Source: Bacillota bacterium (GTDB taxonomy: Bacteria > Bacillota > Bacilli > Paenibacillales > Paenibacillaceae). From it: a stretch of DNA of 9,531 nt. Shown here piece after piece: positions 1-6,391 of the stretch. Under the pieces are notes generated by a model that was given only the letters and a program-made list of their open reading frames with translations, ran no database searches and had not been told where the DNA came from. The position numbers and the translations under genes were made by a program. The stretch covers positions 1-9,531 of the forward strand of contig JAEZZE010000345.1 in NCBI GenBank assembly GCA_023418755.1, written 5' to 3'. How positions within the stretch are numbered: the stretch's first letter is position 1; each line of letters starts with the position of its first letter.

Positions 1-30
1 GTAACGTCCCCAAGGAAGGCAGTTGCCGGT

Positions 31-690
31 ATGAAGAGGATTTTCGCCATTTTATGGCTTATTGTCCTGACGGGTTGCGGCAAGGAAGCCTACGAACCCG
101 AGGCCGCTCCCGAAGACGGCCGGGAACGCGGGCTCATCGCGGTCGACGGACCGATGACGATATCCAGCAACAGCTTGTATCCGTTCAGGACGACGAACGA
201 GCAATTGCAACTCCAATTGGTGAAAGGGAGATATTACGAAGATTGGACACCGGGACCGTTCATAGGCAGAGGCTGGTCCGGGGAGTTCCGGTTAGTTCTT
301 GCCGACGATTCCGGGCAGGTCAAGGAAGAGTTTCCGCTAAGCGATTATTTCGATGATGCGCTGGTGTTCAATGCCTTGTTCGAAATCGAGTTCGAAGATT
401 ACAACGGGGACGGGAACGTGGATTTCGCGCTCGGACAGTACGGCTCGAGCAACGGGAACTTCTACAAGCTGTTCACTCTTACCGAGGACAACCGATTGGA
501 AGAGCTTAAAGTGCGGGGACATCGCGATCTGTTCATCAGCGCGGCGGACGGCAGATATTCGACGAAGTTGGAAAAGACCGGGGACCGTTCCTTCAAGAAA
601 TCGGCTTACGACAATTCGATCGGGGAACAGGTGGAGAAGAGCTTTACGTGGAACGGGACCGAGTTCGTCGAGGAAGACGAGGACCAATAG
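31..690 (+). CDS. Small lipoprotein of unknown function with EF-hand-like acidic loop
   Basis: The 219-residue product starts with a lipoprotein signal: Lys2-Arg3, a hydrophobic stretch (residues 4-14) and a lipobox Leu-Thr-Gly-Cys with Cys16 as the predicted lipidated residue. It should therefore sit on the outer face of the cytoplasmic membrane. The mature protein is acidic. Residues 123-132 read DYNGDGNVDF, which fits the DxNxDGxxD calcium-loop pattern found in EF-hand, dockerin and FG-GAP/VCBS-type proteins; here it occurs once only. The segment after it (GQYGSSNGNFYKLF) also resembles such beta-propeller-like proteins. A purine-rich AAGGAAGG lies at 11-18, 12 bases before the ATG, so translation probably starts there. 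I do not recognise a specific family. Calcium binding is inferred from one motif. The gene is followed by 160 bases containing a weak hairpin, so it is probably not strongly coupled to the next gene. Confidence 0.8.
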   Translation: MKRIFAILWLIVLTGCGKEAYEPEAAPEDGRERGLIAVDGPMTISSNSLYPFRTTNEQLQLQLVKGRYYEDWTPGPFIGRGWSGEFRLVLADDSGQVKEEFPLSDYFDDALVFNALFEIEFEDYNGDGNVDFALGQYGSSNGNFYKLFTLTEDNRLEELKVRGHRDLFISAADGRYSTKLEKTGDRSFKKSAYDNSIGEQVEKSFTWNGTEFVEEDEDQ

Positions 691-711
691 AGCGGAGATT
701 ACGCGGTACCG

Positions 712-757
712 AACGAAGCGTTTCGGATGCCGGCAGGCTTCCGGGGCTTCGTTGTTT
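712..757 (+). terminator. Possible weak intrinsic terminator after the lipoprotein gene
   Basis: AACGAAGC (712-719) and GCTTCGTT (746-753) form a perfect 8-bp inverted repeat. The 26-base loop has its own CCGG...CCGG pairing. The downstream T-tract is poor (GTTT), so termination would be inefficient. The position, just past the lipoprotein stop codon, is the main support. Confidence 0.35.
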
Positions 758-850
758 GACGATGCCGTCGCCCGATCGATAGCGACATCCAAGCGGGAAC
801 GCGCCGACGGAGATCCGTGAAATTCAGAGCAAATAGGAGGCGCTAGCGGC

Positions 851-1318
851 ATGAAGCTTCATTTAAGAAGCGCGACCTTGGACGATCTGGAGCTGTTGGC
901 GGATATGAATCGGCAGCTGATCGAAGACGAAGGCAGCTCCAATCCGATGAACGGGGACCAATTGAGACAGCGCATGCGGAACTGGCTGACGACGGATTGG
1001 CAAGCCGATCTTCTAATAAACGGCGGAGACGTCGTCGGGTACGCTCTCTATCAGTTTAGAAACAATGTCTATCGGCCGGAAGTCCGGGAAGCGTACTTGC
1101 GGCACTATTTTATAAGCCGGACACATCGGACAACGGGGTACGGCCTTCAAGGGATGAGGCTTCTGCAGGAACTGAGGTTTAAGGACGTCGCGACGACCGA
1201 GATCGACGTGCTGGTATCGAACCGGATCGGCAACCGTTTTTGGCTAAAAGCCGGATTCGAGCCGTATGCGACCAATATGAGGAGGAGTCATTCTTCAAAC
1301 CGGAAGGATGAGGAATAA
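851..1318 (+). CDS. GNAT family N-acetyltransferase
   Basis: This 155-residue protein has the size and layout of a single-domain GNAT enzyme, which moves an acetyl group from acetyl-CoA to an amine. The N-terminus (LHLRSATLDDLELLADMNRQLIEDE) is the usual first strand and helix. The acetyl-CoA pyrophosphate loop is RTTGYG at residues 93-98, matching the R/Q-x-x-G-x-G/A pattern. The C-terminal part (VSNRIGNRFWLKAGFEPY) is the typical 'N...A..FW.K.GF' block. The start is well supported: TAGGAGG at 834-840 lies 10 bases before the ATG. The substrate cannot be read from the sequence. It begins a run of three closely spaced + strand genes (GNAT, Nudix, GNAT) that may form an operon. Confidence 0.88.
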   Translation: MKLHLRSATLDDLELLADMNRQLIEDEGSSNPMNGDQLRQRMRNWLTTDWQADLLINGGDVVGYALYQFRNNVYRPEVREAYLRHYFISRTHRTTGYGLQGMRLLQELRFKDVATTEIDVLVSNRIGNRFWLKAGFEPYATNMRRSHSSNRKDEE

Positions 1319-1386
1319 CGTGGCGGAAAGTCGTCAAGGAGCGGCGTTGGCAGTTGAGTCGCTTGAGGGAGCGGGAGAACGAAATC

Positions 1387-1941
1387 ATGATCAAGTATAA
1401 TATTTGTTTTATTAAGCGAGGAGACGAAATCCTGCTGCTGAACCGGAAGTTCGCCCCCTGGATGGGGCGCTGGAACGGAGTGGGCGGCAAGCTGGAGATG
1501 GGCGAGGAGCCGCGCGACGCGATGATCCGGGAAATCGCGGAGGAGACGAACCTGGAGCCGGACCTGTACCGCCTGCATTACAAAGGGATGATCACCTGGA
1601 ACGACGACGATGCCAGCTTCGGCGGCATGTATTTGTACGTGGCGGAGGTGCCTGCGGGCTTCGCCTACCCGACTCCGGTTCGGACGGAAGAAGGAATCCT
1701 GCACTGGATGCCGATTGACTGGATGATGGATGAAGATAACGGCGGGGTCGTATCGAATATTCCGAGATTTCTGGAGTCGGCGCTGAGCGATACGAACTGC
1801 TACGAGCACCATTGCTATTACCGGAAAGATGAACTCGTATCTCTAAGCTCCTGCGCGATAGATCCATTTACGGAAACCGATCGTCTGCTTCGGGAAACCT
1901 ACCTGCGAGAAGCTCACAGGGAAGTGTTGGCGGTTGGATAA
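1387..1941 (+). CDS. Nudix hydrolase, MutT/8-oxo-dGTP diphosphatase-like
   Basis: Nudix enzymes cleave nucleoside diphosphates linked to another group, often oxidised dNTPs. The Nudix box is at residues 34-56: Gly34, Glu40, Arg48-Glu49 and Glu52-Glu53 match GX5EX7REUXEEXGU, with Asn55 in place of the last Gly. The N-terminus (MIKYNICFIKRGDEILLLNR) and the WNGVGGK sequence before the box are typical of stand-alone 8-oxo-dGTP diphosphatase-like proteins. I chose the ATG at 1387, giving 184 residues, over an upstream in-frame TTG at 1354. The reasons are that the conserved first strand begins there and GGGAG at 1373-1377 is well placed. The protein has a C-terminal segment past the usual domain (about residues 145-184, including CYEHHCYY and DPFTETDRLLRETYLR). 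Substrate specificity is unproven. It ends 16 bases before the next gene's ATG, which suggests cotranscription. Confidence 0.9.
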   Translation: MIKYNICFIKRGDEILLLNRKFAPWMGRWNGVGGKLEMGEEPRDAMIREIAEETNLEPDLYRLHYKGMITWNDDDASFGGMYLYVAEVPAGFAYPTPVRTEEGILHWMPIDWMMDEDNGGVVSNIPRFLESALSDTNCYEHHCYYRKDELVSLSSCAIDPFTETDRLLRETYLREAHREVLAVG

Positions 1942-1957
1942 CAAGGAGGCGAACCGA

Positions 1958-2380
1958 ATGTCGGATCCGCTAATAATGGCAAGAGGCACGAACGACGAAG
2001 CCGTCTACGTGCGTAACAAACTGATCGAATTCAATTCCAAGCACGCTCCGAGCGGAACATACGAGGAATACAATCTTACGTTTAAAAACGAGGACGACGT
2101 CATCGTCGCCGGCCTGAACGGCGTTATGCGTTGGAACTGGCTGGACGTCGATATTCTCTGGGTGGCCGACGCTTATCGCGGCAAGGGATTGGGACGAAAG
2201 CTGCTGGAGGAAGCCGAGCTCTTCGCGCGGGCGAAGAAGTGCACCTTCGTCAAATTAAACACGTTCAGCTTTCAAGCTCCAGAATTCTATAAGAAATACG
2301 GTTACGAAGTCATCGCGATCATCGAGGATGCCCCGATCGGGTGCAAGCATTATTTCTACAAGAAAAATCTATTGCCCTAA
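1958..2380 (+). CDS. GNAT family N-acetyltransferase
   Basis: This is a 140-residue single-domain GNAT acetyltransferase. The acetyl-CoA loop is RGKGLG at residues 74-79, followed by a helix RKLLEEAELFARAKK. The block TFSFQAPEFYKKYGYEVIAIIEDAP is the usual C-terminal strand-helix-strand. An in-frame TTG at 1934 would add eight residues and overlap the Nudix gene. The ATG at 1958 is preferred because a full AAGGAGG (1943-1949) lies 8 bases before it. The tight spacing to the Nudix gene suggests a shared transcript. The substrate is unknown. The sequence resembles the small 'RGxGLG...F..PEFYKK.GY' GNATs common in Bacilli, but I cannot assign a named member. Confidence 0.9.
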   Translation: MSDPLIMARGTNDEAVYVRNKLIEFNSKHAPSGTYEEYNLTFKNEDDVIVAGLNGVMRWNWLDVDILWVADAYRGKGLGRKLLEEAELFARAKKCTFVKLNTFSFQAPEFYKKYGYEVIAIIEDAPIGCKHYFYKKNLLP

Positions 2381-2419
2381 ATCATGCGCCTTCGGTTATG
2401 ACGGGAAATGAAGCAGCAC

Positions 2420-2461
2420 CGTTCGAAGCGCGCGCAAACGAAACGGGGCGTTCGAAGCGCG
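2420..2461. repeat. 13-bp direct repeat pair between convergent genes
   Basis: CGTTCGAAGCGCG occurs at 2420-2432 and again at 2449-2461, with starts 29 bases apart. Each copy holds the palindrome TTCGAA. The pair is framed by GCACC (2416-2420) and GGTGC (2462-2466), so the whole block could also fold as a long imperfect hairpin. It lies in the 112-base gap between the GNAT gene and the 3' end of the convergent LysR gene. No clear T-tract follows on either strand, so I do not call it a terminator. Confidence 0.6.
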
Positions 2462-2492
2462 GGTGCAATCGCAACGGGCCGGCGAATCGGCG

Positions 2493-3398
2493 TTAATCCG
2501 CCAGAACGGACATGCTGGACCGGGCGAAGCTCGTAAACTTGCGCAGGTGGGGAGACAGCGTTTCCTCGTCGCGAAGCGCGAGACAGATGAACCGGTTGTT
2601 GCGATAACGGGGAAGAGGACGCTGGAGCAGTTCGCCGGACTGCGTTTCCCGGATCGCGCTTCGCCACGGCAGCACCCCCACGCCCATATTGCACTTTAAC
2701 CCCTCTTTGATCGTCTCGATCGCCCCCATTTCCATGGCCGAATCCAGCTTCAGCCCGACCCGTTCGGCCCATTCGTTCGTCAGCTGCCGCGAGGTCGTCC
2801 CCGATTCGTGCAGCAGAAACGTTTCCCGCAGAAGCTGCTCCACCGAGATTTCCTCGGAAGAGGCCAGCGGATGCTCGGGGGACAGAAACAGCCTGAGCCC
2901 GTCCTCCGCCAATCTGTGAACGACAAGCCCTTCATCGTCTTCCACCTTCTCGGGCAGCGACACGATCGCCGCGTCGATCTCGTAATTGCGCAGCATCGCC
3001 AGCGTCGATCTCGCTTTCTTGACGGTCAGCAGCAACTGCACGTCGGGATGCTGAACCCGGAACTCCGCCAGGTGCCTGGGGATAAAGTAAGTCGCGGGCG
3101 TATGGCTGGCCCCGATTCGCAATCTTCCCCCTTTGCGGTTTCTGAGCTCGTTCATCCTTTCTTCCGCTTCGTCCACCAGCGTGACGATTCTACGGGCGTA
3201 GGGCAGAAGTTCGAACGCGTCGCTCGTCGGCCGGAAACCCCGCGCGTTTTTGCGCCACAGCTCCAGTCCGAGCGTCTCCTCCAGCTTCCGCAGGTGAAAG
3301 CTGACGGTGGGCTGCTTCAGGCCCAGCTTCTCCGCCGTTTCGATCAACGTTTGGCCGTCGCACACCGACAAGAACACCTTGAGCTGCTGCACGTTCAT
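2493..3398 (-). CDS. LysR-type transcriptional regulator
   Basis: The 301-residue protein has typical LysR length. The N-terminal winged helix-turn-helix (about residues 1-60) reads LKVFLSVCDGQTLIETAEKL then LKQPTVSFHLRKLEETLGLELW, with the recognition helix around QPTVSFHLRKLE. The effector-binding region starts near RLRIGASHTPATYFIPRHLA and continues to the C-terminus; it has the two-lobed periplasmic-binding-protein pattern of the family. I chose the ATG at 3396-3398 because GGAGGG lies 6 bases before it on the - strand. An upstream in-frame ATG at 3420-3422 lies at the predicted transcription start and has no ribosome site. The gene is divergent from the ABC-phosphoesterase operon, the standard arrangement for a LysR protein controlling its neighbour. 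A LysR-box dyad overlaps its own promoter, which suggests autorepression. The ligand is unknown, probably the transported compound or a product of it. Confidence 0.93.
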   Translation of the reverse strand: MNVQQLKVFLSVCDGQTLIETAEKLGLKQPTVSFHLRKLEETLGLELWRKNARGFRPTSDAFELLPYARRIVTLVDEAEERMNELRNRKGGRLRIGASHTPATYFIPRHLAEFRVQHPDVQLLLTVKKARSTLAMLRNYEIDAAIVSLPEKVEDDEGLVVHRLAEDGLRLFLSPEHPLASSEEISVEQLLRETFLLHESGTTSRQLTNEWAERVGLKLDSAMEMGAIETIKEGLKCNMGVGVLPWRSAIRETQSGELLQRPLPRYRNNRFICLALRDEETLSPHLRKFTSFARSSMSVLAD

Positions 3399-3426
3399 CG
3401 TATCCCTCCGTTTCTTCGTCATTCGA

Positions 3427-3455
3427 ATTATAGATAAAATCTATATTCATATCAA
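3427..3455 (-). promoter_or_regulatory. Sigma-A promoter for the LysR gene
   Basis: Read on the - strand, TTGATA (3455-3450) is followed after exactly 17 bases by TATAAT (3432-3427). These match the consensus at 5 of 6 and 6 of 6 positions. Transcription would start near 3420, giving a leader of about 20 bases before the chosen ATG at 3398. The -10 box and spacer are overlapped by the LysR-box dyad. Confidence 0.75.
3429..3445. promoter_or_regulatory. LysR-box operator (T-N11-A dyad) with nearby half-site
   Basis: TATAGAT-AAA-ATCTATA is a perfect 7-bp inverted repeat with a 3-base centre. Inside it, T3431 and A3443 satisfy the T-N11-A rule for LysR-family binding sites. A third copy of the arm, ATAGATTT, lies at 3461-3468. 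The dyad centre is about 69 bases upstream of the predicted operon start and the half-site lies near -42. This is the recognition-site plus activation-site spacing usual for LysR regulators. Binding by the adjacent regulator is inferred. Confidence 0.7.
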
Positions 3456-3470
3456 TATCAATAGATTTAT

Positions 3471-3499
3471 TTAACAAAACTAACGGGCGGAATTAACAT
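3471..3499 (+). promoter_or_regulatory. Candidate promoter of the ABC-phosphoesterase operon
   Basis: TTAACA (3471-3476) matches the -35 consensus at 5 of 6 positions. After 17 bases comes TAACAT (3494-3499), which matches the -10 consensus at 4 of 6. The predicted start is near 3506, about 65 bases before the ATG. The imperfect -10 fits an activator-dependent promoter, and the LysR half-site abuts the -35 element. It overlaps the 3494-3520 dyad. Confidence 0.5.
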
Positions 3500-3520
3500 C
3501 GCTTGTACAAACCGATGTTA
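3494..3520. promoter_or_regulatory. 27-bp dyad over the operon -10/start region, possible second operator
   Basis: TAACATCG (3494-3501) and CGATGTTA (3513-3520) are perfect 8-bp inverted repeats, and the space between them holds the palindrome TTGTACAA (3503-3510). This differs from the LysR-box sequence. It covers the candidate -10 and start point, where a repressor would act. CTTTTTT follows at 3521-3527, so it also resembles a terminator hairpin if transcription started further upstream. Its function is not proven. Confidence 0.5.
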
Positions 3521-3570
3521 CTTTTTTAGTAGAGCATTTCATACTAGATTGGTGGAGGGTACAAGGGATC

Positions 3571-4698
3571 ATGAAAAAAACGAAAACGAAGCTGACGGGA
3601 ATATCGCTGCTTCTGGCCGCGACGCTGACGATCATGTCGGCTTGCGGATCAAGCGGCAATCATGCGGCGGAAGGCGGCGCGCAACCTGCGTCATCCCCGT
3701 CGGCGGAGAGTTCTCCGTCGCCCGAGACGACGCCGGCAACCGAGGAACCGACCCCCGAGGCGCAGGACGAAGGCACTTTGACCGTGTATCTGAACGATTT
3801 CGACGATATTATCGGTCCGATGTTCGAAGCGGCAACCGGGTATAAGATCGACCTGGTCAAGGGCAACGGCGCGGAGATCATGTCCCGCATTCAAGCCGAG
3901 AAGGGCAATCCGCACTGGGACGTCGTCTGGCTCGACGCGATGCCTTCCATCTACGGCATGGGAGAAGAAGGGCAACTATTGACGGAATGGGTTCCGGATA
4001 ATGCGGCCAAGCTGAAGGAGGCGTATCAAGCGTACGTTCCGGAGAACAAATCGTTCTATCCGACCGGCGCTCATGCCGCGGGAATCATCGTCTACAACAC
4101 GAACGCCTACACGGAGGACCAGGCTCCGAATTCGTGGGACGACTTCGCCAAACCGGAGTTCAAAAATGCGGTCGGCATGGCCGATCCGGCCATCGCGGCT
4201 CCCGCGTTTCCGTTCGTCGCCCGCTTCTTCGGCGAGAAGCAGCTTGAAGGGGGCCAAGCCTTCTTCGACTCTCTGTTCGCGAACGGCCTAAAGGTCTATC
4301 CGAAAAATCCGAACGTCGCGGCCGCGCTTAGCTCCGGCGAGATCAAAGCGGCCGCGCTGCAGGAGTCCAATGCTTACGGCCTCGTGAACTCCGGCGAGCC
4401 GATCGGCATCATCTGGCCGGAAGACGGCGCTCCGGCTTCCGTACGCGTAGCGGCGATCCAGAAAAATACGAAGAACCCGAACGCGGCCAAGGCGTTCGTC
4501 AATTTCCTGCTTGACCCGGTCACTCAGCAGCAGCTGATCGACCAAGGCGACGAGAGCTACTTCGAGCCTTCCGTTCCGGACGTCAATCCGAAAGCGGATC
4601 GCGCGGCCGACGCCAACCTGGTTGCCGCGGACGCCGCGTGGGCGTTCGAGCACGAAGCCGAGATCAAGCAATGGTTCGCGGACAAAGCGGTGAAGTAA
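3571..4698 (+). CDS. ABC transporter substrate-binding lipoprotein (iron/phosphonate/organophosphate type)
   Basis: The product has 375 residues. A signal peptide with Lys2, Lys3, Lys5 and Lys7 leads to the lipobox Met-Ser-Ala-Cys, with Cys25 lipidated. A Pro/Ser/Thr/Glu-rich linker (about 30-66) tethers the binding domain. That domain begins at TLTVYLNDFDDIIGPMFEAA (69 onward) and shows the pattern of the FbpA/AfuA/PhnS2-like class II binding proteins: GNGAEIMSRIQAEKGNPHWDVVW, then IIVYNTNAY, and NPNAAKAFVNFLLDPVTQQQLI near the end. Ferric-binding members have an adjacent tyrosine pair near the ESNAYG position (residues 265-270); here only Tyr269 is present, so iron is less likely. GGTGGAGG at 3551-3558 is the probable ribosome site. 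It is first in the operon, 4 bases before the permease. The ligand is unknown; sugar phosphate or aminoethylphosphonate are my leading guesses. Confidence 0.9.
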   Translation: MKKTKTKLTGISLLLAATLTIMSACGSSGNHAAEGGAQPASSPSAESSPSPETTPATEEPTPEAQDEGTLTVYLNDFDDIIGPMFEAATGYKIDLVKGNGAEIMSRIQAEKGNPHWDVVWLDAMPSIYGMGEEGQLLTEWVPDNAAKLKEAYQAYVPENKSFYPTGAHAAGIIVYNTNAYTEDQAPNSWDDFAKPEFKNAVGMADPAIAAPAFPFVARFFGEKQLEGGQAFFDSLFANGLKVYPKNPNVAAALSSGEIKAAALQESNAYGLVNSGEPIGIIWPEDGAPASVRVAAIQKNTKNPNAAKAFVNFLLDPVTQQQLIDQGDESYFEPSVPDVNPKADRAADANLVAADAAWAFEHEAEIKQWFADKAVK

Positions 4699-4702
4699 AC
4701 GG

Positions 4703-6391
4703 ATGCTGAAGCTGAGGCCGAATCAGAACCGCCTCGGATGGTTCGTAAGCCTCGCCCTGTGTATTCTGGTCCTGTTTCCCTTGGCGGCGGTCATCGTTCA
4801 GGTGCTGCTGCCGGGGGTTTTATTCGGAGATTGGAAGCTGGTCGACTTGCGGCTCCTGCTGGAGCTGTTTAACCGTCCGTTATGGCTGAAGTCGTTGGAA
4901 AATTCCGTGCTTCTGGCATGCGGAACGACGGTGCTGGCTACGCTGCTGGGCGGCATGCTGGCCATGGCGCGAGCGACGTGGCGTTTCCCGACCGCGCGCC
5001 TGCTCGACGCGGCCGTCTGGGGCCTGCTGATCACCCCGTCTTTTATTTTGGCGCAGGGCTGGGTCATGTTCGCCGCGGGCGGCGGATTAGCCGTCAAGCT
5101 GCTGGGCTGGAGCTGGGTAACGCCCGCCGTATTCCAGCCGGCGGGACTGATCGTCGTCATGACGCTCAGCAAGTTTCCTCTCGCTTATCTTAGCGTGTAT
5201 ACGGCGATGGAATGGAAGGTCGAGCAGCTCGCCGAAGCCGCCAGATTATGCGGAGCGTCCGCCTGGCGCGTCTGGCGCACGGTGCAGGCTCCGCTTCTGC
5301 TGCCCGCGTTTCTGGCCGGCGCCGCGCTCGTATTCATGGACACGGTCGGGGATTTCGGACTGCCGGCTTCCATCGCCGCCGTCTACCGGTTTCCGACGCT
5401 CCCGTACTCGATTTATTCCGCGCTGTACACGTCGCCGATCCGCTTCGATATGGCCGGAGTTCTGTCCTTTTATCTCGTTCTGCTGATTTCGCTGGCGATG
5501 CTGCTGCAATTTTACGTGATGAGGCGGTCTCGCTACGATTTTCTGTCGGCGCGCGCCACCCCGGCGGCTCCGAAGCCGGCCGGCCGGATAACGCCGTTCC
5601 TGACGGCCGGCAACCTGCTGTTCCTCCTCGTCGTGATCGGTATTCCGATCGGCACGAACGTGCTCATGTCGCTGTTCCGGACGCAATCCGGAGGATTCAC
5701 GCTCGACAATCTGACGTTCTCGCACTACGTTTCGCTGTTCGCGGACCATAGCCAACTGCTGGCGGGATTGGGCCGCTCCTTGCTCATCGCTTCCGTCTCC
5801 GCGGTGGCGGGACTTGCGCTGGGCGTCGCGGTGGCGTTCGTGCTTACGTATTCCCGGTTCCGCTTCAAGCGCTGGATTGAAGTGATGTCGCTCGTGACGC
5901 TGGCCGTTCCGGGCGTCGTGCTCGGCATCGGCTATATTTTCGTCTGGAACCAGGCCTGGCTCGAGAAGATCGGTTTGCTACTGTACGGCAAGCCGGCTAT
6001 TCTCGTGCTGGCTTCCGTCGCCGGCGCCGTTCCCGTCATAACAAGAATCATGGTGGGCGCGATGGCGAAAGTGCCGGGAACGCTGCTCGACGCGGCGCAG
6101 ATGCAGGGCGGCTCCCTGCTGAACCGCGTACGTCTCATCCTGGCTCCGCTCATCCGCGGCGCGCTGCTGTCGGCGGCTCTTGCCGCTTTCGGTTCCAGCG
6201 TGTTCGACCTGGCGGTCAACGCGATTTTGTTCCCGCCTAACTTCTTTACGCTTCCGGTTTCGATCAACAAAGCTTTCGAAGATTTGAAATTCGGCTACGC
6301 TTCCGCCGCCACGATGCTGGGCGGAGGTACGGTCATTCTGATCATCCTGCAGCTGGAGATGCTCCTGCGGCGAAAGGTGGCCCGCACATGA
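4703..6391 (+). CDS. ABC transporter permease, fused two-domain type
   Basis: The 562-residue integral membrane protein contains two permease domains in one chain, so it can form the full channel without a partner. Hydrophobic segments begin at about residues 13-35. The first cytoplasmic ATPase-contact loop is EAARLCGASAWRVWRTVQAP (178-197). The second is DAAQMQGGSLLNRVRLILAP (463-482), with Asp replacing the first Glu of the EAA motif. A linker around 275-295 separates the halves. Fused permeases of this length are typical of FbpB (iron), AfuB (sugar phosphate) and PhnU2 (aminoethylphosphonate) systems. The ATG lies 4 bases after the binding-protein stop, and its end overlaps the ATPase start as ATGA, which indicates translational coupling. 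Confidence 0.93.
   Translation: MLKLRPNQNRLGWFVSLALCILVLFPLAAVIVQVLLPGVLFGDWKLVDLRLLLELFNRPLWLKSLENSVLLACGTTVLATLLGGMLAMARATWRFPTARLLDAAVWGLLITPSFILAQGWVMFAAGGGLAVKLLGWSWVTPAVFQPAGLIVVMTLSKFPLAYLSVYTAMEWKVEQLAEAARLCGASAWRVWRTVQAPLLLPAFLAGAALVFMDTVGDFGLPASIAAVYRFPTLPYSIYSALYTSPIRFDMAGVLSFYLVLLISLAMLLQFYVMRRSRYDFLSARATPAAPKPAGRITPFLTAGNLLFLLVVIGIPIGTNVLMSLFRTQSGGFTLDNLTFSHYVSLFADHSQLLAGLGRSLLIASVSAVAGLALGVAVAFVLTYSRFRFKRWIEVMSLVTLAVPGVVLGIGYIFVWNQAWLEKIGLLLYGKPAILVLASVAGAVPVITRIMVGAMAKVPGTLLDAAQMQGGSLLNRVRLILAPLIRGALLSAALAAFGSSVFDLAVNAILFPPNFFTLPVSINKAFEDLKFGYASAATMLGGGTVILIILQLEMLLRRKVART

Noticed and set aside
1354..1386. Upstream TTG start extending the Nudix protein by 11 residues.
   Set aside because: The extra residues precede the conserved first strand, and the ATG at 1387 has a well-placed ribosome site.
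851..2380. The GNAT-Nudix-GNAT group as a possible antibiotic-modification or toxin-antitoxin cassette.
   Set aside because: The genes lack toxin partners, resistance-specific motifs and mobile-element context. They read as ordinary small enzymes.
3396..3422. Upstream ATG (3420-3422) extending the LysR protein by 8 residues.
   Set aside because: It coincides with the predicted transcription start and has no ribosome site, whereas the ATG at 3398 has GGAGGG at good spacing and begins the conserved MNVQQLKVF sequence.
2808..3437. A 209-codon open frame on the + strand opposite the LysR gene.
   Set aside because: It is a shadow of the LysR frame: Gln/Arg-rich, with no motif and no ribosome-binding site.
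3503..3531. Alternative operon promoter TTGTAC (3503-3508) with a -10 near 3526-3531.
   Set aside because: The -35 matches at only 3 of 6 positions and the possible -10 is poor. TTAACA-17-TAACAT a little upstream is better, and TTGTAC is explained as part of the nested palindrome.
3527..3546. Inverted repeat TAGTA...TACTA in the operon leader.
   Set aside because: It has only 5 AT-rich base pairs with a 10-base loop, which is expected by chance in this AT-rich stretch.
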